Assembly: GCF_964355755.1 (NCBI RefSeq)
Contig: NC_092672.1
Span: 32,172,501 to 32,236,500 of the forward strand
Origin: Antedon mediterranea
Taxonomy: Eukaryota; Echinodermata; Crinoidea; Comatulida; Antedonidae
DNA: 64,000 nt
Reading direction: 5' to 3'
The position numbers and the translations under genes are program-made. Of the stretch, positions 54,301-60,733 are shown in pieces. The notes beneath the pieces are model-generated. The model was not told the origin of the DNA. It was given only the letters and a program-made list of their open reading frames with translations, and made no database searches. Each line of letters starts with the position of its first letter. Positions within the stretch are counted from its first letter, which is position 1.

Positions 54301-56201
54301 TTCTCACTGGACACAGTCAAGCGATAATTTTGAGCGGCAGTTTGTTTCAGAGTTTTTGAAAAACTATATAGACATTCGTATGTTACCAACTGCAGGCTAC
54401 ATTAAGTATGAACAAAATTACACGGACGATGCGCCAGAATTAAAAAGTAGTTTGCGCATGTCTCAAAAAGTTCCCTTTATTATTGATTCGGTGTATAGCT
54501 TTGCACATGCCCTTCAAAACTTGATGAAAAAAGACAATTTGACAGAACTTCCAGACTCGTTGCTACTGGATAGAAAATCACGTGACTTGTTTGCAGAAAG
54601 TATGAAGAAAATCTCATTCGAAGGTATAAAATACATTTTATCTAAATCTAACCTTTCACGTGGTATTAATAAGTTATGGTTTGAAATCTAACTCGACAAT
54701 AAAAACATGTTAATGTGTTTTTCTACTCTACTTTGCAGGTATGAGCGGAAACCTGGTTGAATTTAACAGAGGTGGAACCATACGCACTTCTAAATACAAA
54801 ATACGTCAATTCCGGTTTAACGGAACACACAGATGGGTGGATGCAGGTATTTACACAAACAATACCTTGAAATTATTCGATAAAAATCTAAAATTTAAAA
54901 CTTCCAATATTGCGTTTCCAAATTCTGTTTGCTCAGAATCTTGTGCAGCTAATTCAGAACTGATTCCTGACGACGAGAACAGTAAATGCTGTTGGGTTTG
55001 TCGAGAATGTGAAGTTCTTCAGTATTTGACACCTGGTCAGAGATGCAAAACATGTCCTCTCCTACAAAGACCGAATGCTAACCGAACTGGGTGTTACGAT
55101 ATTCCGATTGAGACTATGACGTTGTTTAATAAATGGGGAGCTGGGGTGTCGATCATGTCATTCATTGGTATGATACTTGTCATTGCAACTGCCGCCATTT
55201 TGATTAAGTATCGCGACACACCGATTGTGAAGGCGTCTGGGAAAGAGCTAAGCTATCTGTTGTTGTGGGGAATCTTTCTAGCGTATCTGAACGGTCTGAT
55301 TGGGTCGAACAGACCGACAGCGGGGATTTGTACATTGATTCGTCTTGGGATTGGATCAAGTTACACGTTATGTTTTGCCGCACTTTTGATTAAGACAAAT
55401 AGAATATCGCGTATTTTCAATCGCTCGCGTCGAGGCGCGATGAAAACTACGCACTGTATCAGCCCAGCTTCTCAGGTTGCTCTTTGTTTGATGCTATTTG
55501 GATTACAACTTGTTATTATTATAGGCTGGTTAATTTTGATACCGCCAGAAACAGTCTACCATCAACCTACAAAACTTCGATTACAGCTAGTTTGCGGCGT
55601 TTTAACTGATTCTTCTTTTATGATTGTGTTAATTTACCCGGCGTTTCTACTCCTCGTTTGCGTTTTCTACGCGTTCAAAACAAGAAAATGTCCGTCAGGT
55701 TTCAACGAAACGAAATTTATTGGTTTTACTGCATATATTACATGCATTATCTGGTTGTCTTTTACGCCGGTGTATTTTATTACGCAGAGCATGCCGTTAC
55801 GTCAAACGGCTCTCAACGTTGCGTTGACGTTAAGTGCAACTGTTGCGTTTATTTTTCTTTTTGCACCAAAAATGGTGATTATTTTATTCAAACCTGAGAA
55901 AAATACAAAAAGGAGCATTATGGGATCGTCGAATGGAGCACGCACTCGGACGTTCAAGGACATTGTGAAATCAGTCCAAGCTCAACGTAAGTACATTAGT
56001 ATAATTGTTAGTACTGTACATGGAAAGGTGTGTCATGCTCCGTCTAAGCATGTATAAATAACTAACTTATTTCTCCATGGTCTAAGATTGAAATTAATCT
56101 AGAGTCTAGGTTAGATAAGATCACAGCTCTGTTGAATGTCTTGATTAATTTAATCTGTTTAAACGTTATTAAAAATGTTTCTGTAATTATCATGTATTTT
56201 A

Positions 56202-56232
<31 letters not shown>

Positions 56233-57252
56233 TATTTTATGTATATGACAACAAAGCACTCTTGGATACTGTTATCACTCATTTACATTATTCAATGCTG
56301 CACGATAGGGGGCGATATACTTTTTACTTTGTGGTTTTGTGAAACGAGTTGCTGGTAAAGCTTGGTTCCCACTTCTAGGACGCAACGCAAGGACATAGAC
56401 GCAAAGCAAGCGATCAATGACAAGCGACTCTTCGAATAATCCATCGGTTGTGATTGGTCACTTAAGCTTGGTTCCTACTAAGAAACGTAAGAACATTCCC
56501 TTCCAATAATTGTGTTTGCCCCGCTTGCTTGAAATCAAACCTGTGATGTTTGCAGAGGTTTACTGTTGCATCGTCGGTTTCCACTTGTGATTACGCAATA
56601 CAGCACTTTGCGTTGATACGTCACTGCGTTATGTTGCGTTCTAATGGGAACCACGTTTTAAGCTAAGTTACGTCGTTGCGCTGCGTCTCTAGTGGGAACG
56701 AAGCTTAAAGAATAATGGATAGTGATTCCGTCCGTGTTTAAAAAATATATATTTATTCTTCAGATATGGGCGATAAAGCATCTGATATAGTGACAAATTG
56801 CAAGAAACCGTCACTAGCTATGGTTGTTTTAGCTGCCAAGAAACTTGAAAGTAAGTGTATTTTTGACGTCACTAGTAGAAACCCACTAGACATCGACAGC
56901 ATCACTAAGATTGCCCACTTACAAACTAATTGCAACCAGCTAGGCCCATGGGAGCGCAACCTGTATGAGATAACCTAGATGATGGTGATTGTACAGTACG
57001 GTAGCTACCAGTTCCAGATCCAGAACCATCCTTAAAAGATGTCCACGCGATAGCTACTCCGAATTAAACCGTTTTTTCATATTTGATTTCATTTCAGTGC
57101 AACGAGCAGCGGAGGCGACGACAGAGGGCAATAAATCAAATCCGACAGAAGGGCAAGTTGTCGCAGAAGTTCACAGAGAGGATGATAGCGGCATAGATAA
57201 CACAACCAATGACCAACACACGCCTATGCTCACTCAAACAGACGACGATTAG
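21104..57252 (+). CDS. Metabotropic glutamate receptor-like class C GPCR
   Basis: Exons: 21104-21368, 46885-47090, 52342-52657, 54147-54623, 54739-55986, 56764-56850 (possible cassette), 57098-57252 (stop TAG). The sum is 2,754 nt (917 aa), or 888 aa without exon 6. Order: signal peptide, Venus-flytrap ligand domain, nine-Cys domain, seven TM helices, short cytoplasmic tail. Diagnostic segments: DTPIVKASGKELSYLLLWGI (TM1/TM2), LIRLGIGSSYTLCFAALLIK (TM3), FYAFKTRKCPSGFNETKFIG (third loop/TM6) and FAPKMVIILFKPEKN (after TM7). The seven-helix part fits mGluRs well; the ligand domain is divergent, with several glutamate-binding positions changed. No Homer-type PPxxF was seen in the tail. Family role: dimeric plasma-membrane receptor coupling to G proteins. 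The ligand is uncertain. The orthology group (I, II or III) is not assigned. Confidence 0.93.
22688..22895. mobile_element. Family B copies, B2, rearranged
   Basis: AAGCTTGGTTCCCACTTGGG left end, AAGTGAGAACCCCACTAAAG inner junction and a second partial arm; several GACCAATCACAA motifs. Confidence 0.7.
23082..23235 (-). pseudogene. LINE ORF2 tail fragment, cut by family B element
   Basis: Minus strand: RVDCTKRGLFHRLPYTFNNL then NSNHIDIFNDRLGYFKRTMM and CSLLEQSA stop, followed downstream by AT-rich sequence ending in (ATTTT)n at 22903-22929. It looks like the C-terminus and 3' UTR of a LINE. The upstream side stops at family B copy B3. Confidence 0.5.
23235..23464. mobile_element. Family B MITE, copy B3
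   Basis: TAAGCGTGGTTCCCACTAGA left end and CTAGTGGGAACCACGCTTTA right end at about 23417, then a further degenerate end (TTGGAAACCAAGCTATA). Confidence 0.85.
23857..23982. mobile_element. Family A MITE, copy A5, left end lost
   Basis: Internal GATGTGTCCATATATGGACA and right end GATAGTGTAGACAGAGCTTT + A are present; the left terminal sequence is missing. Confidence 0.75.
25003..25141. mobile_element. Family A MITE, copy A6, right end decayed
   Basis: ATAAAGCTCTGTCTAAACTA at left and GATGTGCCCAAATATGGTAG inside; the right end is mutated after TTTTTTTGTC. Confidence 0.75.
26218..26342 (+). mobile_element. Family D short repeat, copy D1
   Basis: AAGGCCATATACATGGCTGC, CGCGTGCTC, a (CGAC/CAAC)n stretch, then GACATAGTGAGCTGTAGAGT and a CG-rich hairpin ending GCACGCGAC. 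The longest of four copies. Confidence 0.8.
26503..26836. mobile_element. Family B MITE pair, B4
   Basis: A full copy in inverted orientation (GCGTGGTTCCCACTCTAGCG to CTAGTGGGAACCAAGCTTTA at about 26697) followed by a second, more diverged copy ending AGGAACCAAGCTTTA. Confidence 0.8.
27487..27518. repeat. 32-bp perfect palindrome
   Basis: GTGACTTCACACCTTA followed by TAAGGTGTGAAGTCAC, with no spacer. Located in the first intron of the GPCR gene. Confidence 0.9.
27600..27775 (+). mobile_element. LINE 3' tail with (TTGAA)n
   Basis: GAGAGAGGCACTATATG ... CTCTCTCCATAACGG ... TGTCTGAAATAAAGTTGAAT TGAATTGAATTGAA. The short tandem end is characteristic of truncated LINE tails. A related tail is inverted at 35325-35455. 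Confidence 0.6.
28140..28880 (-). pseudogene. Decayed non-LTR retrotransposon (LINE) reverse-transcriptase C-terminus
   Basis: Minus-strand reading with frame changes gives FLGVILNENLNWKHHIQLIR (about 28765), LPHLQYGNLIWGNTYKSTLE, LKLQKRAVKCITSS and LKILNVYDIYKVNVIGFM, then ...LLITPEQKLNSKFPSQD and a stop. The FLGV..D..L.W..HI, PHL.YG...WG and LQ.RA...I spacing is standard for the region after the RT domain in CR1/Jockey-type elements. Broken by at least two frameshifts and not functional. Confidence 0.8.
28935..29030 (+). repeat. 48-bp tandem duplication, also present singly at 3385-3450
   Basis: GTATCTCCATTGAGATCCAG CCACTGATACCCACAGCATT occurs twice with a 48-bp period. An inverted single version (AATGACAATGCTGTGGGTAT) is in the SPEN intron at about 3409. 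Confidence 0.75.
30069..30897 (+). repeat. 34-35-bp polypyrimidine minisatellite
   Basis: About 24 copies of CTTCTCTTAACGTCCTCTAC + TTTCTTCTCGTCTCT. Two unit versions alternate irregularly: TTAACG and TTACG. The plus strand is almost purely pyrimidine over 0.8 kb apart from the ACG step. Non-uniform pyrimidine-rich sequence continues to about 31100. Confidence 0.92.
31342..31790 (+). repeat. Approximately 93-110-bp tandem repeat, five degenerate copies
   Basis: GAGGTGGCGAATCCTG recurs at 31342, 31450, 31560 and 31653 (as GAGGTGACG), and weakly at about 31755. Units share CATTAGGAGTTTCTTTAAGC and CCTCCAAATTCAGATACACT. Copies 2 and 3 are nearly identical. Confidence 0.88.
32174..33240. mobile_element. 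Non-autonomous DNA element with 41-bp perfect inverted ends
   Basis: 32174-32214 starts GGCCCTGTTCAGACCCATGG and is the exact reverse complement of 33200-33240. Sub-terminal copies of the motif (GTGTTCAGACCCATAGCG at about 32263; the inverted CTGTTCAGAC at about 33171) give compound ends. Length 1,067 bp; no transposase-like frame inside. A target duplication is not clear. Superfamily not assigned. Confidence 0.88.
33479..33741. mobile_element. Family B MITE copies, B5
   Basis: TAAGCTTGTTTTCCACTAAC outer end, an inner AGCGTGGTTCCCACTAGAAC start at about 33532, and CTAGTGGGAACAAAGCTTTA right end: nested or tandem copies. Confidence 0.8.
34595..34748. mobile_element. Family B degenerate copy, B6
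   Basis: Internal GATCAATCACGACTCGATGG and right end GTTACGTTCTAGTGGGAACA; the left end is decayed. Confidence 0.55.
35325..35455 (-). mobile_element. LINE 3' tail, inverted copy
   Basis: TTCAATTCAACTTTTATTTC AGACAATTG is the complement of the 27600 tail end, followed by GGAGAGAGGACCAAAAC and CTCTCTCCATT as in that copy. Confidence 0.55.
35875..36005. mobile_element. Family C internal fragment
   Basis: TCATTTTATTGTCACAATAG then TTTACCTGAAAAAAATGTAA and TTTAAAGCAACAA match the interior of family C; no terminal repeats. Confidence 0.5.
36965..37372. mobile_element. 408-bp DNA element with 32-bp perfect TIRs and target duplication
   Basis: Left end CAAAGAACTTATAACACAAG (36965-36996) is the exact reverse complement of 37341-37372. 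ATGTTTC occurs directly before and directly after the element, a 7-bp (possibly 8-bp) target duplication. Ends CA...TG with a 7-8-bp duplication fit hAT- or P-like elements. The interior holds an approximately 90-bp tandem duplication at about 37070-37230. Confidence 0.88.
38463..38650. mobile_element. Small inverted-end element
   Basis: CTGTTTTCCTGTCGA (38463-38477) is the reverse complement of TCGACAGGAAAACAG (38636-38650). Weaker complementarity continues inward (TATCGTTAAC with GTTAACGATC). Non-coding. Confidence 0.7.
38761..38860 (-). mobile_element. Family D short repeat, copy D2
   Basis: On the plus strand: TTTTTAGTCTACAGCTCGTT, GTCGGTCGGTTTGTCGGTCG, GAACACGCGACTCTGCAG. Inverted relative to D1. 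Confidence 0.8.
39381..39486. mobile_element. Family B copy, B7
   Basis: AGATCGGTTCCCACTTGGAC left end, GTGATTGGCCAATTATTTG inside, then TGCGTTACGTCTAAAGC, where family A fragment A7 begins. Confidence 0.6.
39486..39535. mobile_element. Family A fragment, A7, abutting family B copy B7
   Basis: Only the left end TAAAGCTCTGTCTACACTAA is kept; it starts exactly where the family B copy ends. Confidence 0.6.
40288..40374 (+). mobile_element. Family D short repeat, copy D3
   Basis: AACAAGGCCATATACATGGC, AGTCGCGTGCTCAAGTTAGT, ACCAACCGACCGACATAGTG, AGCTGTAGA. Confidence 0.85.
41020..41310 (+). mobile_element. LINE-like 3' tail with (TTGAA)n
   Basis: T-rich non-coding stretch ending GTAAATAAATGTCTATTTGA then ATTGAATTGAATTGAAT. 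The ending is shared with the tails above; the body differs. Confidence 0.4.
41662..41955. mobile_element. Family C MITE, copy in inverted orientation
   Basis: Starts TTTTAAAGATGTATTGTCAC. Internal ATTTACCTGAAAAACTGTAA and AAGTCTGATTTAATTAATCT match the reverse complement of the 42821 copy. Confidence 0.7.
42821..43115. mobile_element. Family C MITE, full copy
   Basis: TTTAAAGATGTATTGTCCCC at left and GGGGGACAATATATCTTTAA at right form inverted ends of about 20 bp around a non-coding AT-rich interior of about 255 bp. Confidence 0.85.
43307..43440. mobile_element. Family A MITE, copy A8, right end lost
   Basis: CTAAAGCTCTGTCTTCACTA left end, then GATGTGGCCATATATGGACA, breaking off after GGGCACATCACATTAC. 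Confidence 0.75.
44719..44876. mobile_element. Family A MITE, copy A9
   Basis: ATAAAGCTTGTCTACACTAT left end, internal CATATATGTACATGATGATG, decayed right end AACTAGAGCTTA. Confidence 0.7.
45256..45440. mobile_element. Family B MITE, copy B8
   Basis: TTAAGCTTGGTTCCCACTAG left end and CCAGTGGGAACCACGCTTTA right end, with the full internal palindromic arms; about 185 bp and one of the best preserved copies. Confidence 0.9.
45652..45797. mobile_element. Family B MITE, copy B9
   Basis: TTAAGCTTGGTTCCCACTAG left end, GACCAATGACAAGCGACAGT inside, right end GTGGGAACCACGCATAA. Confidence 0.85.
46491..46790 (+). repeat. 150-bp direct duplication
   Basis: GAGCTACCTGCAGATAATGA to GATGCGACAACACTTTTTC occurs twice with an exact 150-bp period and about ten differences. 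It lies just upstream of mGluR-like exon 2. Confidence 0.88.
46885..47090 (+). CDS. mGluR-like exon 2
   Basis: After the acceptor TTTTTTTTAG it reads TEIYDSCDSISKATQQAMNF and later GVVGGSSSSTSAQMASLFRI EKITQ. This corresponds to mGluR DTC...ALEQS and to the GVIG.S.SSV...N..RLF.IPQ loop. The Ser cluster includes the equivalent of mGluR1 Ser165. The first codon is split A|AT, matching the exon 1 phase across the 25.5-kb intron; the exon ends in phase 0. Confidence 0.9.
47722..47786. mobile_element. 65-bp foldback element with direct flanking repeat
   Basis: TACGGAAGCCCGTTC (47722-47736) and its perfect complement GAACGGGCTTCCGTA (47772-47786) flank a 35-bp loop. GATAAG borders both sides, as expected of a target duplication. 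Confidence 0.7.
50990..51102. mobile_element. Family A MITE, copy A10, abutting B10
   Basis: GGCTCTGTCTACACTATTAA left end and GTGTAGACAGAGCTTA right end; short interior. Its right end is shared with the family B copy that follows. Confidence 0.75.
51101..51231. mobile_element. Family B copy, B10
   Basis: Begins at the A10 terminus, has TTTGACCAATCACAATTC and TGATTGGTCAATTAAC, and ends CAAGTGGGAACTAAGCTTA. Confidence 0.7.
52342..52657 (+). CDS. mGluR-like exon 3
   Basis: Reads VSYWATSSELNDRFRYGYHF then RTVPSDAGLNSAIIQLASEF NWNYLSVVYEDSSFG. It aligns with mGluR SYSATSMDLSDKTLF..F.R.VPSD...NWTYVS. Retained: Thr (mGluR1 T188) and Asp (D208). Changed: Ser186 to Trp and Tyr236 to Phe, by my alignment from memory. 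Ends AAA G|GTATTT, phase 1. Confidence 0.92.
53447..53585 (+). repeat. CG-alternating minisatellite (about 22-24 bp)
   Basis: About six units of GCGCGTACGAAAATNTTGAT followed by 2-4 bases, beginning ACGCGCGCGTAC. Alternating purine-pyrimidine cores are separated by A-rich spacers. Confidence 0.8.
54147..54623 (+). CDS. mGluR-like exon 4
   Basis: The acceptor follows TATTTTCAG. It begins VVIVFAQRKEMNMLFESVRK. The mGluR SDGW motif is replaced by SHHP (within RQLVWILSHHPADQ). QKVPFIIDSVYSFAHAL matches the SKMGFVINAIYSMA region and keeps the Lys409 equivalent. The exon ends TTC GAA G|GTATAA. Upstream in-frame sequence from 54077 is intronic, not a start. Confidence 0.92.
54739..55986 (+). CDS. 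mGluR-like exon 5: Cys-rich domain and seven TM helices
   Basis: 1,248 bp. The end of the ligand domain (MSGNLVEFNRGG) leads to a nine-Cys domain from VCSESC to RTGCYDIP, then seven hydrophobic helices. Conserved class C signatures are in place: YRDTPIVKASGKEL, CTLIRLGIGSSYTLCF, KTNRISRIF, FKTRKCPSGFNETKFI and TCIIWLSFTPVYF. The donor is CAA C|GTAAGT, phase 1. This exon alone fixes the family. Confidence 0.96.
56356..56708. mobile_element. Family B multi-copy cluster, B11 (GPCR intron)
   Basis: TAAAGCTTGGTTCCCACTTC at left, a second TAAGCTTGGTTCCTACTAAG at about 56463, TGGGAACCACGTTTTAAGC at about 56646 and CTAGTGGGAACGAAGCTTA at the right end. It lies in the intron before cassette exon 6. 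Confidence 0.8.
56764..56850 (+). CDS. mGluR-like exon 6, probable cassette exon in the tail
   Basis: 87 bp with good borders: TATTCTTCAG before and GTAAGT after. It enters and leaves in the same phase (C|AT ... A|TG), so including it adds 29 residues (HMGDKASDIVTNCKKPSLAM plus nine) and skipping it joins exons 5 and 7 in frame. Both products are open. It could be constitutive or alternative; expression data would decide. Confidence 0.62.
57098..57252 (+). CDS. mGluR-like exon 7: C-terminal tail and stop
   Basis: The acceptor follows TTTCATTTCAG. Polar acidic tail (EGQVVAEVHREDDSGIDNTT) ending MLTQTDDD then TAG. The ending does not look like a standard class I PDZ ligand. Phase fits both exon 5 and exon 6. 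Confidence 0.82.
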
Positions 57253-57559
57253 AGATTATCGTCCAGGCGAAAATCTACATGCGTTTGAAAAGAGAGACAA
57301 TAATGAGAGACATTAATTTTGATGAGAAGGTCATGGAAAACTAATTAATTTTTTTTTAAACCACTAAAAACCTGAGACCTGTAACCCTAGGTAGGGACCC
57401 TGACGGGTACTCTCCCTCCGGGTCAAGTCATAATAGTGTATGATACTAATTGTTATTTCAAGATATTAAATAAGCTATATTATATTTAAGCGATTATAAT
57501 TTTAGACTAATTTAATTCTTCAGTCGAGTCCTGAAAGGGAGTCAGGGAGGCTCCAGGAT

Positions 57560-57835
57560 GTTGGAGGGTGGGAAGCGATGGGAGGGCTTAGGTTGGGGGA
57601 AGAGTGGGAATCGATAGGGTTTAGGTTGGGGGAAGGTTGAGGAACGATGGGAAGGGTGGGAATCGATGGAAGGGCTTAGGTTGGGGAAGGGTGAGGAACG
57701 ATGGGAAGGGTGGGAATCGATGGAAGGGCTTAGGTTGGGGGAAGGGTGGGGAACGATGGGAAGGGTGGGGAACGATGGGAAGGGTGGGGAACGATGGGAG
57801 GGCTTAGGTTGGGGGAAGGATGGGAATCGATAGGA
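57560..57835 (+). repeat. G-rich minisatellite
   Basis: Repeats built from GGGAAGGGTGGGAATCGATG and GAAGGGCTTAGGTTGGGGGA, with variable arrangement. It starts about 300 bp after the GPCR stop codon. Confidence 0.88.
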
Positions 57836-58459
57836 AGGGTTAAAACCGTTTAAATTTAAGAACTATAAAATAGTGTAACATTCTTTTTAATAATTTAAGT
57901 GGTTCAAACAATACATCTTGAAATGATGTTTTGTAGCCTAATATCAGAATATTGTATTGTATATACTAGATAACGCCATCAATGGTTAGTTGATACCGTT
58001 TTGCTATGTAATGTCTTTAGAATCGTGTTTTCCCTCCATTCAGTTGCTGTACGCACAATTTGAGTAAGTAGACATGAAACTGATTTATAAAAATTGGTAT
58101 TTAAAAGAGTGAAATTTATATGTGTAATATATTTATATTATGTATTACAATTTGTGCAATAAAATACATAAAGTCTGCATTTTCTGTACCTTGGAAGGGT
58201 TGTTTTAATCGTTTATTTCCGCCGGTGACATTTACCTCCATGTTTCAACACGCCTACATTTTATGCAAATTAAGACAACTTGTCACGTTTATTGTTGTAT
58301 AATTATGTAAGATTCATTCGTCACTACGTAACACACTTGTTGTTTTAAGTAATAAGGGGTATGATTTAACAGTACAATAACACATAAATGACGTTTGAGG
58401 TTTTACGTACATGCCGTGTTGCCATAATATGGTATAGAGCGACAATAGTGACAGGCGTC

Positions 58460-58985
58460 TTCTTTGTCATCAGTACCGTCATTTTCATCGTTATATTTAT
58501 CGTTATCTTCACCGTCATTTTTATCGTTTTATTCATCGTTATCCTCACCGTCATTTTCATCGTTATCTTCACCGTCATTTTCATCGTTACCTTCATCGTA
58601 ATCTTCACCGTCATTTCATCGTTATCTTCAACGTCATTTTCACCGTCAATATATTCACCGTTATTTTCACCGTCATTTTCATTGTTATTTCATCGTTATC
58701 TTCACCGTCATTTTCATCGTTATCGTTACCGTCATTTTCATCGTTATCTTCACCGTCATTTCCATCGTTATCTTTATCGTCATTTTCATTGTTATCGTTA
58801 CCATCATTTTCATCGTTATCTTCACCGTCATTTTCATCGTTATCTTCACCGTCATTTCCATCGTTATCTTCATCGTCATTTTCATCGTCATTTTCATCAT
58901 TATCTTCACCGTCATTTTCATCGTTATCTTCACCATCATTGTTATCGTTATCTACATCGTCATTTTCATCGTTATCGTCACCGTT
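58460..58985 (+). repeat. 24-bp minisatellite
   Basis: About 20 units of CATCGTTATCTTCACCGTCA + TTTT with small changes. Because 24 is a multiple of three, several frames stay open on both strands; these are not genes. Confidence 0.92.
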
Positions 58986-59194
58986 ATTATTTTGGTTGTC
59001 AGTATGTGAGTCATCGGTGGTGGTGTCGTCATTATCCATTAGTCAATACTGGCATTGGCGATGTCGTAATTAATTTATCAGTGGTCGTACGCGCTTCATA
59101 TTCATTATAGTTGATGTCGTCATTTTTTTTGTAATTTTACATCATCTTGGTCATTCTCAGTCACTACTTTTATATTTTGTTATTGTCATGTCTG

Positions 59195-59340
59195 TTATCA
59201 TCATCTTGGTTTTCGTCATCGTCATCATCTTAGTTATCGTCATCATTATCATCATCTTGGTCATCGTCATTATCTTAGTTATCGTCATCATCTTTATTAT
59301 CATCTTGTTGACTTTTATCGTCATATGTTGTACTGTCACC
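59195..59340 (+). repeat. (TCATCATCTTGG)-type microsatellite
   Basis: Degenerate TCATCATCTTGGTCATCGTC repeats with TTATCTTAGTTATCGTC variants. Confidence 0.8.
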
Positions 59341-60086
59341 ATCTTGTTGTCTCATTACCACAATTGTTGCTGTTATTACAATTGTTTTACCACAGACTAA
59401 ATTGACATATTTGAATGTAAATATTTATTAAAATGCCAAAGTACGAATATTAATTTTACATCATAATTGTGGTTACAAAATAACGTTACAAAAATGAGAG
59501 TTGGGCATCAGTGATGTTAGACATGGTGGCGCTGTTCACTTCATTAAAATAGTACATGACGGTACTGTGTATTATTCTACACACATCTAATGTACATTGT
59601 TGGATTATTTATTACTATACCTTCAAATTAGGACCATAGTCGAAAGCTAAACCCGACTCCTCCCCCGCCCGATAGAGCCACGCCCATCTCGGATTATCTA
59701 CGCTTTAGTAAACGTTGGAAAATAAACTACATTTTGATTATTACAGCTGAGAGCAGCAAAATTCAAGCGCCCACACACAAACGTATGTTGGGGTTGTCTG
59801 TAAATATTGATTTAGTAAAATTGTATATAGGCCTAATATAAAAGAAAGAAACTACAGAAGAACCCCTGTTTGTGACGCACGTATGACGGGGACACACTTT
59901 CTTCCTGTGAAACGAATAAAGCCACCTCTATTCAGAGCCAATCCTTATACATGGCACACGTGGTATATTAATGTACAGTTCGTTGGGTCCGAATGCGTCC
60001 CTAAATATAGTAAAGGTTCTACTGTGTTAAACTTTTGATAGAGTCGTCTCGTGGTTTCTAATTCCATAACCATCGATTAGGCCTAA

Positions 60087-60212
60087 AACTGACACTATCA
60101 AACTAGTTTTACAAAAAAAGTGTGATGTGCCCAAATGTGGTGATTATATGCCTAAATACGGTAGTGATATGACATCCATTTATAAAGTTTGATAATGTAG
60201 ACAGAGCTTAAG
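60087..60212. mobile_element. Family A MITE, copy A11
   Basis: Internal GTGTGATGTGCCCAAATGTG and right end GATAATGTAGACAGAGCTTA; the left end is partly lost. Confidence 0.75.
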
Positions 60213-60649
60213 ATAACCGAATATGAAAAAGTGCAGATGCACACAAACTGTACAATAAATGACATACAAAATAACATTACTGGTTTCAAATAAATATACA
60301 CATTCACCGACCAGACCACTATAATGCTAGTGGTGTAGGCTTACAACCCTGAATACAGAAAATACTTAATTAACTTATTCTACAATAAACGTTTGGTCCT
60401 TTGTTTTATATTCTCTACTCCTATATTGTTAAAATGTTCACTTGGTTATAAGCGTATACTATATATCCAAGATTCTCAATTGTACAAAATAACGGCTGTG
60501 TGGGGATAGTAGTATGTACAGAAATATACTTGTGCGAAATCGACAGGAATACGGTATCGTCACACCTCTGATGCGCCAATACGTAATCACGTGGTTTTCA
60601 TGGCAAGATACGTGACCCGTGTTATAAGCACAAATGCGTGTGACGTGTA

Positions 60650-60655
60650 TTTATT
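60650..60655 (-). terminator. Candidate polyadenylation signal of the M13 gene
   Basis: AATAAA on the minus strand, about 80 nt downstream of the TGA stop. Position is typical for a compact 3' UTR; cleavage was not observed. Confidence 0.4.
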
Positions 60656-60733
60656 ATATATTTGTGAGTTGTTTTTGTTGTTGTAAAAGATTAACGACAG
60701 TTAAATTCGTCTCGGATTTTGTGAAATACACTC

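Larger units (their letters stand above)
57253..60649. other. Intergenic region between GPCR and peptidase genes
   Basis: Two genes end here tail to tail. Contents: GPCR 3' UTR (a candidate AATAAA near 58158), a G-rich minisatellite (57560-57835), a 24-bp minisatellite (58460-58985), a CATCATCTTGG-type repeat (59195-59340) and a family A element (60087-60212). No exon recognised. Confidence 0.6.

Noticed and set aside
58388-59110. 240-aa and 142-aa open frames on both strands (His/Arg-rich or Asp/Asn-rich)
   Set aside because: They are translations of the 24-bp tandem repeat; a period divisible by three keeps frames open without selection.
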